From Primula veris (Eukaryota; Streptophyta; Magnoliopsida; Ericales; Primulaceae): 64,000 bases of DNA. The position numbers and the translations under genes are program-made. Positions 24,194 to 37,340 of the stretch are shown piece after piece. Location: the NCBI GenBank assembly GCA_963682055.1, contig OY821744.1:3973001-4037000 (forward strand). Reading direction: 5' to 3'. The notes below the pieces were generated by a model. That model saw only the letters and a program-made list of their open reading frames with translations, was not told the DNA's origin and did not search any database. The first letter of the stretch is position 1, and the number at the start of each line of letters is the position of its first letter.

Positions 24194-25375
24194 AACTGTT
24201 TTAAAATTTGAATACAATATAATATAAAAGTTTATAAAATTGCGGTATAAGTTGTGAAAATTTAAAATTTGAGTGAAAATAAATAAAGGAACACGAAAAG
24301 TGATAGAGAATAGGGGTAGAATATTTGGACTCATAACAATACCCAGTATTAAATATGTAAAAAATATTGTCCAAATTATGAAATTTTAACAGAGATTCTG
24401 AAATAATTAATTACTGTCTAGTCGTTACCCCCTAAGAACTGAAGCTTCCTTCTTTTACTAAACGGTCAATATTAGCACAAATGTACAATAGTGCAAAAAG
24501 ACTAAAATATAAGATTTCTCAACACGACTTTTGACCACTAGGGCTTGGCCCAACTTAAAAATAAAACTTAATTTACCATATACAGTTTGTTTTGCAGAGC
24601 AAGAAATTATAAATGTTGCTTATATATATCCAATATAATTATCAAACTAGATCTCGAATTATTAATATACCAGCTTTTTTTTAAAAAGAATCTGTTTGCC
24701 ATAACAATGTATGGGTATATTTGTCAAATCATCCTTCACATTTTATTACAAGCTTTTAGAAGGGGAAAGTTATTGTTCAATACATACTATCGGACTTAAT
24801 TATCAAAAATCCAAATTTGTGATTTTTGTTTAAAATTTGGTACATATGATCAACATTTTATCACTAAAAATAAGTACTAGAAACATTAATTTGTACTTAA
24901 GTTTATAAGAGATTTTAATCGTATGTTTTTGATAATTATGTCCTTGTACTAAATGACAACATCTCATATCTGAATAGCTTGTATGCAACATAAGTATGAA
25001 TCATATTCACGAGCAACACCTAAGCAATTTTTCATTTTAATATTCTATCGCATCTAAATTTATTTACGAATTTAAAGTAGGATTGGTCTTAAATTTCTGC
25101 ATGTTATCTTACACATTGATGCATGGTCGAAAATAGACACCAGTGATATGTTTTCTCCGAGTAACTCGTAAATGCAACAACTGTGATGGATTAGTTGAGA
25201 GTCCAACTAATCCTCTTAAGCTAAAACGAGTTTAAAAGAGATAAATACATGGGAATTGTTAGGGTTCAGACAATTTACCTTAGAAAATACCCCTAAATTT
25301 ATACTAAATTAAACCTATATATATCGGATCTTCTATATCAAATTACTCAATCATATATAGTAATACTTTCTCCGT

Positions 25376-25528
25376 TTCAAATTGTTAGTCTACCATGAAA
25401 TTACGTGCAAATTTAACCAACAAAAAACTCATACGTAAAATGACGAAGCAAAAATTTAAAGATTAGTTTTTAATCGGTCAAATTTGCACGTAGTTTCGTG
25501 ATATACTAAAAATTTGAAACGGATGGAG
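25376..25528. repeat. Stowaway MITE (block A copy)
   Basis: Ends CTTTCTCCGTTTCAAATTG and CAAATTTGAAACGGATGGAG-like, flanked by TA at 25374-25375 and 25529-25530. The same element is at the matching place in block B (46345-46507), so it predates the block duplication. Confidence 0.8.
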
Positions 25529-25904
25529 TATATATTAAAATATAAAACACGGGTTATAATAGGATGGAACTGAAATGAAACTTTCAACTTCATGACGTTG
25601 GTGTGGCTCAACAAAACTGTTTGAACATTGAATAGATCCTCGTAACGTGGTGTTTAAAAATTGTTTGATCTTTAAACAATGTGAATTTTGGACAACTCCA
25701 ATACTTAATTCCCCGGCTCTTATTGACCAAAAATTTAAAATACGTCATAGTAATAATAGGCTTGTGACATATGTTAATAATGCATATACTACATATATAT
25801 ATATATAGAATATGACGAATCTCACCTTTTCCCTCTTTTTCTACATGTACAGTCACTCAAAATTGAATTTTAGTTCCCTATGAAAATGGAAAAATTACTA
25901 AAAT

Positions 25905-26320
25905 AGTACCTAATTTATTAATTTTTAGCGATCTGATATACAATCTAACATTTTTTCTAATTCGGTACTCAACCTTATACGTTTCGTTCTAATTTGGTAT
26001 CCAACCTAGCATTTTTTCTAATTTGATACTCAATCTATACATATTCAGTCTAATTAAGGGACCCAGTCTGTATTCGATCATCGGTTTTTAACGTATATCA
26101 AGTCTCCTTTACTATTAATTAACCGATGTGAAACATTCAATTGTTGTATTAAAGAATTTAAAGTGAAACCAGTATTTAGTATCCTTAAATTAATTAGGTT
26201 AAAATGATCGGATATGTGTTGAGTCTCTTAATTGGAGCAAAAATGTATAGGTACTTTTGATATCAAATTAGAAAGTGTGTTACGTTGGATAGCAAATCAC
26301 TAAATATGTTGGATACCATT
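25905..26320. repeat. Foldback MITE (block A copy)
   Basis: Inverted arms: left contains GATATACAATCTAACATTTT and TCTAATTAAGGGACCCAGT, right contains TTGAGTCTCTTAATTGGAGC and TTGGATACC. Also present in block B at 47600-48035, hence older than the duplication. No coding content. Confidence 0.6.
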
Positions 26321-26534
26321 CGAACATTTTATGCTATGAAAATAATACATTATCTCATAGAATGGACTTAACCTTTGTTGGGGACCTGGGGTGATGAAGT
26401 TTACATTTTTTTTTAAAAATAATAATAATATGTATGATGTGTTAGGATATCATAAGAGGACACATTACATACATGTTTTAGAAAAACAAAATTAACAGAG
26501 TCAATTTAATATGACTAAACAAGTTATGATTTCT

Positions 26535-26568
<34 letters not shown>

Positions 26569-27061
26569 CATGCACAGAGAGATTAAAATTTTCAAAAAAT
26601 TAATTATGCTTCTGCCCCTCTCATGTTATGATAAAAACTCGAATAGAGAATTAAAAAAAAAAAAATCATACATGACATCAGTCCTTCCTATTTAAAGTTC
26701 GTGTGGCCATAATGGTGATTAGTTTGCAATTTTTGCAATTGAATAATTAAACATACTATCAAGCTAAAAGTTGAAGAAAATAACAACACAAACGTATTTA
26801 TTTGAGGTTTCTTATAATATTCCAATAGAAAAGAATAAAAAAATATTTGTGCGGGACACACTATATTCATGTAAGTGTTGGACTTTTATCATTCAACCAT
26901 TGCGACTCCTCTTGGCTGTCAGTTTCATTTGTTTACTTACAAATTGTTAGAGTCAAGATTCATTTACTTTCAAATTCAAATCTATTACTTGGAAAACTTT
27001 GATTGGAAGGAATGTGATTTTCTTTTTTTAATAATTGATTTTCCCTTATAATGACTTCTAA

Positions 27062-27785
27062 TATGGGTGTAAATAAAACGAAACGAAACGAGCTGAACAA
27101 GCCTCTGTTTTTTTATTTCATGAACTAAAACTTCTGTTCATGTTCAGTGCATGTCCACTTCAATACGAACAAACATTTGACGAACATGAACCAAACATTT
27201 GATGAGCCGAATACGAGTTGTTCGTGAACATTTAATTTCTTCCAAATCATTCAATAATTAAAAAAAATAAATATTTTTCTTTCTTTTTAAAATATATTTT
27301 AATTTTATCATATATTATTATATTGTTAACTAGGATAAACTAGTTCACATATAATTTTAAGTTTATATATTGTATAAATTCTTTTTTACATACGTATAAT
27401 TACTTTAACGAGTTGAACATTTAAAGATAAAATCGGTGACTGCATTTATAGTATGATAATATAAATTATCATAATAAGTTCGAAATAATACAAACATATA
27501 ATTTATATCATTATAGCATAAATAAGTTTATTAATTATGTAGTGATATTAGTTTTTGTTACATCGTTAATAGATTTAATTGTTTATTTTATGAAAATTTA
27601 TATATAGTTATACGAACACGAGTTTAGACGAACCGAACAGATGCATGTTCATGTTCAGTTCACTTAATAGACGAACATTATATTTTGGTTCATTATCGTG
27701 TTCATTTATAAATGAACGAATATGAACCGAACATTAGCCAAGCCGAACACAAACGATTATACGAAGAAGTTTATCGCCCCTAATT
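27062..27785. mobile_element. Non-autonomous DNA transposon, about 0.72 kb, block A only
   Basis: Begins near TGGGTGTAAATAAAACG and ends near TTTATCGCCCC, weakly complementary ends of the kind seen in plant hAT-like elements. The interior near both ends repeats GAACA, CGAACG and AACCGAAC motifs in both orientations. Block B has no such sequence between GACTTC and CAATACTGC. Target duplication could not be fixed. Confidence 0.5.
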
Positions 27786-28818
27786 TCCAATAGTGCTATT
27801 CAAGGAATTCTCTGGTTTCTTAATGGATGTTTCGTAGGGTACTAGTGGCACAATAAAGTCAATGGGAGAACAGTGAATCATAAATATACTGAAGTTATAG
27901 AAAACTTAAATTTGGAGGATTTGCTAACTATTCTAGTTTTCTTAAAAAAACTATATAGGAAAAAATAAGGAATATAATAACTTTCGTAAAATTTGGCAAC
28001 CCTTTGACCTCATTGTCCCGTGACATCTCCTTAGCTCTCTAAGCCTCTAATTAGTAAACCCGTCCAAAAAGTTTCATGTCATCTTGTCCGGAACTACAAA
28101 TTAAACTTTCACTCATACCCCTTTTGTATAGTTTTTTTTTTCATAAAAATAAATCGTCACCCGAGCCTGTCGGCTAGCCCGGCTGACCCAAGAACCGGCT
28201 TTGACCCAAGTCATTTCTGTTTGCCCTTTTTATTTTAATTAATTGTGGGGGAAACCCACATTTTATTTTTATTGATTAATGGAAAATAAAATGCGGGGGA
28301 AAACCCCACTACAAAAAAGGAAATAAGTACTAAATCTGTTACATAAGAAAACGCATTGCTTAAAAGAAATAAAACATAAACTTGGAAGTCCAAGTTGTAA
28401 ATAACTTCATACGTACGTACTTCACTTCCAAGATTTCCAAATTTTATTTTTCCCATTCAAATTTTATTTTTATTTTCCTTTTCCCATTAAAATTTTATTT
28501 TCCTATTCAAATTTTATTCCTCTCGTAATCTCAATGCAGTTTAATGCATATATTCCTGCAACAAAAATAAGAATTAGGCGTATAAGCTAGTAAATTTGTA
28601 ATTTTGAATTTGTTTCATTTTGGCCTTACTACCTTTCATTTCTTTTTTTATGTGCAAGTCCTGGGACAAATATATATATATAGAGTAAAAAAAACAGCAT
28701 TAATGTGGTATTGGTAATTAAATTTCAAACTTAGTTATGATAATTTTTTCATAAATATAGCCAACAATGTTTCTTCATTATTCCAATACAAAGGAAAACT
28801 GTTAAAGTGTCGATTCTT

Positions 28819-29603
28819 TTTTCTTTTTTTTTTATCATAGCAAATGCTGTGAAAAAATAAAATTACAAACAAAGTTCATCTATATAGATTCTTCACTTGA
28901 CAAAATAAGACAACCTTTCAACCTGTTACTATAATAGGGAACTAGTGATAATCAAAGCAAAATAAACAAGGTTCCAAACAAACTAAAATGCTATTAAGCT
29001 AAAGCCTCTGGTTGATACTTGTAGGGGAGCCCACTGAATCTTTTTTGTTACGTAGAGATACAACTTCAAATTACTAGTTTAACCCAAACGGAAACTAACT
29101 TTTACTTTTCTAAAATTTTCTATTCCTTCTTCATCTAATTTGTAAAATCCAAACACTTTATGAGGAAGAGAAAATTCATCAAAATAACAAGTGAAGTCTC
29201 TCATCCCTCCACATTTAGCAAGACAATCAGTAGTTTTATTATGTTCCGGCCATATAAAGCATAAATCACCACCAATACTTGCCATAAGTATTATAACCAC
29301 ATCTTTCCAGATATTTAGATACCGAATATCGACATTTTCTTTTTTCTCCCACCAATGAAATAATTTCAAAGAATAAATTTCCACTATAACATTTGCCAAA
29401 CCAAGAAAATAGCAGATCACCAGTCCTTCAAAATGAACTTGTAAATCCGTATTCACCACTTCCAGAATCTCAGTAGAAAAGTTATAGGCAAACAAAATTT
29501 TAATATCTTCATTTCTTATTATCACATCACCCCTAACAACTTTTTTATGCAAATATATTGAGCCATCAAAATTTAATTTCAATTTTCCAGAGGGGGAGTT
29601 AAG
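28819..29603 (-). mobile_element. 5'-truncated LINE with degenerate RNase H domain, block A only
   Basis: Flanked by a 14-bp direct repeat AAGTGTCGATTCTT (28805-28818) and AAGTGTCGTTTCTT (29604-29617, one mismatch), with a T-rich run at the left end that is the poly(A) tail of a minus-strand element. The frame 29079-29603 encodes the last part of LINE ORF2, similar to the RNase H region of the full LINE at 38051-42184 (LKLNFDGS against LKLNLDGS, EGLVICYFLGLANVIVE against EGLIICYIMGVTNVIVE). Catalytic positions have drifted. Block B has the uninterrupted site near 51177. Confidence 0.88.
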
Positions 29604-29770
29604 AAGTGTCGTTTCTTGTTCCAATACAAATTGTTGGAGCAAAATAATTAAACAAAATATATGCGGCATAATAATTAAAACCAAATATTTATCTTCTCCC
29701 GCTAATTTAGTTTTCCTTCATTGATAAACTAAAAGATGGGGTGTAATTTTCACACCATTTAATTAAAATA

Positions 29771-31595
29771 GGGACAATTAACATAAACATACTCTACACA
29801 TATTATATTAAGGGGCAATTAACATAAACATACCATGCCCCTATTATATTAACAAAAACATACCCTAATAATTTAAATTATCAAAAACATACTTATATAT
29901 ACTTATTATTTATCTAATTCTAATCAGACCATAATCTAACCTCTCTCTCTAATCGCACCCCTCTCTCTCTAACACACGATAATTGCACTTCTTTGTAGCA
30001 CGCGCTAATCACTCATATCTCTCTCTAAAAATGACTAAAAACTCACAAAATATTCATATGTTAATTATAAAATGTCATACCCTAATTTTAAAGTTCATAC
30101 CCTAATTTCAAAAGTCCATACCCTGATTTTAAAACTTCATACCCTAATTTTAAAACTTCATAACCTAATTTTAAAAATTCATACAATAATTTCAAAATTT
30201 CATACCATTATTTTAAAACTTCATACCCTACATATAGATTTCTCTCAATACTGTACATATAGATTCTCCTCTTTCAACTTGAAATACACAAGGTTTACAA
30301 TAGTCTCAAAGCTCAATAAATAGAAAATAATCTCACAAATTTCATAGATTTTTCATATATTACGGGGTATCAACCAGTATAATATTTGTATATTACGTAT
30401 GTATATATGTGTATTTATATGTATGCAGATGTCTATATAATGTAGATGGTGTTCGGTAGTCAGTGGCGGATTTTCATGATGAAGGAGGGGAGAGATATAG
30501 AGTGTGATATGAAAGAAACATACAGAGAACAATGGAGGAGAGAGAGAATAAGATCAGAGAGATACATGGTGGGAGAGAAAAGAATGGAGGATAGAGAGTA
30601 AGACGAGAGAGAGAAAAAATATAATAAACATCATTAAATTTGTTTGGCATGTTTTTGATAATGAAAAGTTTTTGGGTAGACTTTTATTAATTTAGTTTAA
30701 AAAGTAGTATTTTTTGTTAATTTATCCTAAAAAATATGATTCATCCATCCCAATCTCTTTCTCGTCTCTCTCCTCCTCTCACCTTCTCTCCAATCTCTCT
30801 CTCATTCTTCTCACTCCCTCCAATCTCTCATCTTTTTTCTCTCTTTCCGATCTCTCTCTTTCCCTCTATTTTTTCGATCTTTTTCTTCTTCTTTCTCTCT
30901 CTTCTGTGGATATTGAGACATACATATCTATCAGAATGGGCGGCAAGTGTGTACAGCGATGTCGAAAACTCGAGATTGATGTCGATGGAGATCCGATCGT
31001 CGAATGAGAGGCCCATGACGACGACGTGGTAGTTCGAGATCGGAGGACAGATAAGAGTTGAATTTGTTAATTAGTATATAATATTAAAAATAAGTGTATG
31101 AATGACGTGAATTAAGTGTATGGAGTTGAAAATTATGTATATAAATTATGTAAATTGGGATATTAAATTTGAAAATAAGAGTGAACTATACGAATCAGGA
31201 TATGAACTTTTGAAATAAGTGTATGAACTTTTGGAATAAATGTATGAAAAATACAAATCAGGATATAAACTTTTGAAATAAGAGTATGAAAAATACAAAT
31301 TAGGATATGAACTTTTGAAATAAGAGTATGAAAAATACAAATTAGGATATGAACTTTTGAAATAAGGGTATGAAAAATACAAATTAGGGTATTAACTTTT
31401 GAAATAAAGGTATGAACTTTTGAAATAAGTGTATGAAAAATACAAATTAGTGTATAAACTTTTTGAATAAGGTTATGAAATATACAAATTAGTGTATGGA
31501 CTTTTGGGTATATTTTTGTTGATTAGAAATTTTTGGTTATATTTTTGTTAATTTAGTTTCAAAATTATTATGTTTTTTAATTTATCCATTAAAGG
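29771..31595. mobile_element. Large foldback element with tandem-repeat arms, block A only
   Basis: Absent from block B, where TTAATTAAAATAATTTACG is continuous; AAAATA flanks both sides (29765-29770 and 31596-31601). The left arm has about seven units like TTCATACCCTAATTTTAAAA (30063-30230). The right arm has about 40-bp units with the complementary order GAACTTTTGAAATAAGGGTATG (31140-31500), so the arms are inverted. Ends carry ATTAACAAAAATA-type motifs in inverse orientation. The centre (30760-30910) is CT-rich and is followed by a GC-richer patch (30935-31040) that may be captured gene sequence. No transposase frame. Confidence 0.7.
30935..31040 (+). other. Possible captured gene fragment inside the foldback element
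   Basis: The stretch from GAATGGGCGGCAAGTG to GTTCGAGATCGGAGG is clearly GC-richer than its surroundings and rich in GATGTCGA-type codons. A short frame (MGGKCVQRCRKLEIDVDGDP) is open but ends quickly. Origin not recognised. Confidence 0.25.
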
Positions 31596-32817
31596 AAAAT
31601 ATTTTACGTCCGAGGTACCAGTAAGGAAATGGAAAAGGGGATTGCTGATATTTCCTTCTCAAGTCGACCAGAGTGGGATTATCGTACACGCATATATAAA
31701 ATAAAATTAATGCATGCTTTCTTGATTTTTTCATGTTCCAAGAAATTAAGTAGTAAATATGCATGGCATGATCTTAATACGCTACTATCCAGATTATAGA
31801 TACAGAAATTAATCGAAGGGTATAATTTCCATGAGGTTTCATATATGAAAGAAATCAATGGAACATTAATTGGGTTAAGTCTTTATTACAAGTCATTGAA
31901 TGACGAATATTAATGACGTAATTAGTTATAATGTTTTAAAAATAACTCTTCAAAATTGATGCATGTTTATTTCAAAATAAAATAAAATTGATGCATGTTC
32001 ATTTCTATTGAGGTTGCTATTTGGTAATAAATACTACCAACATATCATTATAGTGTTAATATGGCATTTACTATGAATCTTTAAAAAAGCGCATTTCCAC
32101 CGTACTAATTAAAATTAATAAACAATAAAAATAACTCAAATCTAAAATTTATCACATGTAGCATATACATATTCCAAAAGAAAATAAATTATTTATCATG
32201 TCATAACAACTTTGTATATTTACTCTCCAATTTATCTAGACAAAATAAATTATTATTTTATTGATAAATAACTAGTTCATTTTGTCAATTTACGTTCTGT
32301 TTACTTTTTTTCTGCCATGTCATAATTAACTTTGTCATGTAACCAATTCAAATCCATACTGTAAATTTTGATTGTCTTGCTTGGGAAGAATCAAATTTTC
32401 AAAATTAAAAAGAATAGTATTAATATTATATTTTGAAATTAAAAGCATTACTGTAAATTTTGTTCTGTTGTTATATCACAATTTTCTTTTGATGAATATT
32501 TTTGAACATTGAACGAAATAAGCTAATCTAATTCCATTTACTATTAAAAAAAAAGTAGAATCGTGAAAATGGTATTAAATGCATCATTAATGGCAACAAT
32601 CGTTTACTTAGTTGTAGGTTAATTGCACTTCAACTAATCTATTACATTAATAGTTTATCATGTGCCCCACATATGTGAGCAAGCCTTTTTTTATTTTATA
32701 GAATAATGATAATGAGCCATATAAACTTAATCAAACTCTAAATACACTAGTAGTTAATGTAAACTTAGAATATTATTTTTATCCCGAAATTTAAGAGTCT
32801 GTTATTCGGCCATATAT

Positions 32818-33180
32818 TTAATATTTTTAATTATTATTTAAGTTTAGGGTATTTTCAAATAAAGTTATATAATATTATATTTAAATTTTTATTTTGTTGA
32901 ATCGTTAAATAAAATATATTAAAATCATTAAAATTTTAAATATTTTTAATTGATATTTAAGTTTAGGTTATTCTCAACTAGGGTTCCATAAATATTATAA
33001 TTGGGTTTTTATTTTGTTAAATCGTCAAATAAAATGTATTAAAATTTTAAATATTTTTAATTATTATTTAAGTTTAGTTTAGTCTCAATTAGGGTTCAAT
33101 AAATATAATATTTAGGGTTTTATTTTTGTTTTAATTAATTGTCAAAAGAATTCTAAAAATATTGTTTGATAATCAGTTTA
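32818..33180. repeat. Three diverged tandem units of about 110-120 bp
   Basis: ATATTTTTAATTATTATTTAAG-like starts occur at about 32820, 32940 and 33050, each followed by a TTTAGG...AATAAATATAATA...TTTTTATTTTGTT block. Block B lacks this segment, which sits between two copies of the CTGTAAATTTTGTTCYGTTG region (32452 and 33223) in block A. It therefore belongs to an internal duplication or insertion. Confidence 0.6.
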
Positions 33181-33524
33181 GTTGAGCCAGTGTGACACTA
33201 TAACATTACTGCATTTTATATTACTGTAAATTTTGTTCCGTTGTTATATCACAATTTTCTTTTGATGAATATTTTTGAACATTGAACGAAATAAGCTAAT
33301 CTAATTCCATTTACTATTAAAAAAAAGTAGAATCATGAAAATGGTATTAAATGCATCATTAATGGCAACAATCATTTAATTAGTTGTATGTTAATGGCAA
33401 CAATCATTTAATTACACTTCAACTAATCTAGCTTATCATGTGCCTCGTGCGTATATGTTAGCAAACCCCTTTCTATATTAAGTGTCTTTTTCGTTACGTT
33501 TAAATTTTAATATTGATGTACCGT

Positions 33525-33820
33525 GAACGAGAACTTTTCTTGTTAATCATTTCGTTGATGTGACATTAGCAACATTGTTTCAGAAATACATATTAAATGT
33601 GATAGGAGAAAGAGTAAACAAAATAAAAGACGAGTGAAAATAAGATCTACTCGTTTTTAAATAAATACGAGAACTTTTCTTGTTAATCATTAATTTCGTT
33701 GGATCTTTGATGTGACATTAGCACAATTGTTTCAGAAATACATATTAAATGTGATAGGAGAGAGTAAACAAAATAAAAGACGAGTGAAAATAAGATCTAC
33801 CCGTTTTTAAATAAATAATT
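33525..33820. repeat. Tandem duplication, two units of about 145 bp, block A only
   Basis: ACGAGAACTTTTCTTGTTAA to CGTTTTTAAATAAAT occurs twice in a row (about 33525-33667 and 33668-33820). Block B has one unit (about 52614-52760). Confidence 0.75.
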
Positions 33821-33938
33821 GTTTTTTTGGCGTAGTCAAAACATATATTTCAAGTTTCAACAACAAAAGTATGAGTTAAGACTGTTAAGCATCTGTATCA
33901 GTAAACCTCAAACGCCATATTTCCCTTATATACAATGA

Positions 33939-34286
33939 TAGTTTTAAAAGTAAGGTATGAACTTTTAAAATTAGGATATGAACTTTAAAATTAGGGTATA
34001 ACGTTTTATTATTAACATATGAATATTTTATGAGTTTTTAGTTATTTTTAGAAAGAGATATAAGTGATTAGCGCGTGCTATAAACAAGTGCGATTATCGT
34101 GTGTTAGAGAGAGACAGGGGGTGCGATTAGAAAGAGAATTGCGGTTAGATAAAGAGGTTAGATTATGGTCTGATTAGAATTAGAAAAATAATAAATATAT
34201 AAAAGTATGTTTTTGATATTTTAAATTATTAGGATATATTTTTATTAATATAATAAGTATAGGTTATGTTTTTGTTAATGACCCCT
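33939..34286 (-). mobile_element. End fragment of the large foldback family, at the block A right border
   Basis: Reverse complement of the left arm of the element at 29771-31595: shared pieces include TAATGACCCCTTAAT / ATTAAGGGGCAATTA, GCGATTATCGTGTGTTAGAG-type sequence and TTAGCGCGTGCTA. It lies exactly between the end of block A similarity and the start of the FATB copy 3 flank. Confidence 0.7.
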
Positions 34287-35238
34287 TAATTATATACTCC
34301 GTACAAGGCCACTATCCTTATTCATGTGAACTAAAACAAATCTTTCACTATTTGTACTTTAATTTTCAAAGTATTAATATATGATTTCTAAGCAAACTAA
34401 TTCCTTCAACTATTTGTGCTATGGAATTTTCCTTTCATTATGTATTTTTCAGTCATATTTGTCAAAAATGATACAATTACACTCGGACAAATGGCAATAA
34501 TTTAAATAGTCCAGAAACTCTTCAACAAGATATATATTTATATATTCCATACCATAAGTCTACTCAGAGACGGGTCTCCCACTTATATTAGCTTTTTTCC
34601 TCGTTATTGACTTATGTTTTGACTGTTTTCTTTGAAATAATTTTTATTTTTCCTGTTTCCTCCCCTCACAAACACCATTTCATGTTTTCAACAAACAAGA
34701 AGTAGTGGATTTGATTTGAAAGTTTCAAATGCTTCCTTTTTTCAATATTTTTTTTTTTTTGGTATGAACTATTTTTTTTTATTAAAGAAAAGTATAGGAA
34801 AACAGTGGGACAAAACCACCACCATGGTCTGAACGAATAAAAACTGATACGATAAAACAAAAATCTTAACTCTCTTAAAGATAAAAAAGTTCTATTGTGC
34901 TGCAATTTGAGGAAAAACATTGCTAATAAAATTTATACCTCAAATTAAAAGACTAAGAAAAAGAGCTCAAAAGCTCTTCTTTCTCCTTATATCCCCTATC
35001 TTTTTCAATATTTTGTTTATGCCTCGAAGGAAGTTTAATAAGAGTATATATTACTCACAAAGAAGAGTTACAAATTATTATACATAAAGAATGAATCAAG
35101 GGAAAAAAGACAGACCTCAAAAGAGATAAAAGTCGTTATGGGTCTATATCTATGTATGAATAAAAAATATCTAAGTGCTTTTATCTTTTAACAGATGAAC
35201 GAATTATTGCTTCTATTAATTTGTAGACTCGTAGCCGC
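34287..35238. repeat. FATB 3' flank, copy 3
   Basis: Collinear with 21262-22548 and 56871-57565. It differs from those two by carrying the LINE-tail insertion at 34751-35000, which copy 4 shares. Confidence 0.75.
34751..35000 (-). mobile_element. 5'-truncated LINE tail, about 250 bp
   Basis: TTTTTCAATATTTT occurs before (ending about 34750) and after (35001-35014) an insert that opens with a poly(T) run, then the AT-rich 3' end of a minus-strand element. On the minus strand it ends GGTTTTGTCCCACTGTTTTCC followed by poly(A), typical of a plant LINE tail. The same insert is in the copy 4 flank (62475-62736) but not in the flanks of copies 2 and 5. Confidence 0.75.
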
Positions 35239-36968
35239 TTATTTTGGTACCCATTCAGTTCTTGCCTTCATAATTTCAGCTCCACCTTCGAGTTTAAGCA
35301 AATGGTGACACTCGACATGGTCAGGATACGACAAATCTGCCACATCAGCAGAAGATACAGTAGTCATCGATTCCAATACGTTGTCCTTTTGACATTCTCT
35401 CTTATATTGTAGTGTCATACGAGATAGCTTGTGGCTCTTCAGGGTCGAAGCCGGTGCACTCTGCAATTAAATGTTTTCCGTTAGTTGCTCATTTTAAATA
35501 TTCCGTTAAAAAGAATACACAATAGGAAAAAAGTTTGTTTCGTGTGACTTTTGTATAAAAATTTGGGAAGAACCGAAACAGAAAGTTACCTCAAGGATCC
35601 ACCCTATGTATTTTGCATTGTTTACATGTTGGTTGAGGTCCAAATCACTCCATCTTGGCTGCATTAAAAAACATGTACGCATGAATGAATAAAAGCGAAT
35701 TGCAACAAAATTAGCACTAGGAGAAAGTATAGAATGTAGCTGTTTAATTACTATAATAGAAAGATATTTAACTTACTTTTATGCCGGAACACGTATACTC
35801 ATATGCAGTGTCATCGACATTTATTAATTTTTTACAATCGTCTTCCAAACTAGGAGGTGCATCTTTACAAAAAGGACTCATTTCTTCTCGCACTTCATCA
35901 GGAAATCTACACAATCTTCGAGTCTCTTTATTCATCATCACGAAATTGCTGCAAAATTTAAAAATACACAAGGGCATAGTTTATTATCATCAATTCTTAG
36001 GTTTCTGTGCTATTTTAGCAAGGGAACTAAATAAGTCCATTCGACTTAGGAGTGGCACGTACGGCAATTTGAAATGGAAATGTGTTGCACATTATTTTAG
36101 TTTTTACCTTGTTGCTCTAACCAATATATCTCCGTTTTTCTTGTCACGGATAACTGATTCACGCCGCAAGCTATTTTTTCCGAAAAGGACTAACCAATTC
36201 TCCACTTGTATGGTGTCACCCCTGACAAAGTAATATATAGAAGGATATTAAAATTTGATACTAATAGAAAATACGGATTTCTTTGATGGACCACTACATT
36301 AATAAGATTTCTTTCTATATTTTTCCTTAAGAATATAATACAAACTTACCAAGTTGGATAACGATCGACTATGATTTGTGTCTTAGTAGACACCCAAATC
36401 AACTTTCTTTTGTGCATCTCCGGAGTTGAACCCAATCCATCTCCTAAAAGCCTCGTAACCTTCAAATGGTTAAGCCCTGTTTCCTGTTATCACAGAATTG
36501 CATGAGCATTTGAGTAACAAAACCTTTCTCCAAGTCTCCAACAAAACTAAGAATCTTCAAAGTTTTTGAATATATTTTCAAAGTTTTGATAGTAGTAATT
36601 TTTTTTTTTCTTGCTCATTCTCCCGTAACTTTAAACTGAAACATTTAAAGTGTAATTAATTTGAATAACCAAGCTTCGTTAATTTTTTGCAAATTACTAT
36701 AGAAATATTGAGCACCAGTTTTGAATGTCAAATTTATGCGTTTATTGCTTATACTGCTATGTGAGGAAAAGGTAACACATAAGAGCACCATCATAATCTT
36801 CAAAAAAAAGAAAAGATCACCATCATGAAAGGAAAAATAACTCTAGACAAGAAAATTCTATGTTTAATTACTCTGAGATAATTTTTTCTAATGTGGCTGA
36901 TTTTTGTTTCAGGGTTCTGTATCACGTTTTAACTCGTGACGGAAAATGGAAAACTTGTAAAAATGTTA

Positions 36969-37016
36969 AATATATATATATATATAGACACACACACACA
37001 CATATATATATATATA
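36969..37016. repeat. Compound TA/CA microsatellite in FATB copy 3 intron 1
   Basis: (TA)n, then ACACACACACACACA, then (TA)n. Simple-sequence repeat, non-coding. Confidence 0.85.
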
Positions 37017-37340
37017 CTGAGTTTGATTATAATTAATATTCTTGAGCAATTTAATTATAAGTTTATAACCCTCTTTTTCTCGCAACCGGTAATTATGCAT
37101 ACCTGCAAATGACTTATAATAGTCTCAAGAGAGACTGCCCCATCTGCCCCAACTTCATATGATCTAATAGAGAAATTCTGGGAAAATACTAAACCATTTT
37201 CCAAAAATCTCCCAGAAATGCCAAGCTCTTCTATAATACTGTCACTAATTATTTTATTTTGGTTTTCCACAAACATGGTACCAAAAAACAAGCTCAAGTT
37301 GGAGAGCTGGTTGCTGAGAACCCATTTTTTTTTTTTTTTT

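Larger units (their letters stand above)
24336..33937. repeat. Segmental duplication, block A
   Basis: Collinear and in the same orientation with block B (45289-52882). Shared landmarks include AATACCCAxTATTAAATATG at the left border, CTTTACGTTTC-type spacer, the GACATCAGTCCTTCC segment (26666/48918), the CCCACATTTTATTTTTATTG segment (28253/50391) and GTTAAGCATCTGTATCA near the right border (33882/52828). It holds no intact gene. Most length differences between the blocks are mobile-element insertions, listed separately. Confidence 0.88.

Noticed and set aside
30714..31032. Ser/Leu-rich ORFs of about 97 aa on the plus strand
   Set aside because: They translate a CT-rich low-complexity stretch inside the foldback element.
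31146..31382. Repetitive protein of YFSYxYFKSSYPNL units, a possible structural repeat protein
   Set aside because: It is the translation of the 40-bp tandem DNA repeats of the foldback arm; frames in the other arm give similar artefacts.
35781..36233. 150-aa plus-strand ORF opposite FATB copy 3 (also 63553-63765)
   Set aside because: Antisense shadow of FATB exons 3 and 4, conserved only because the exons are.
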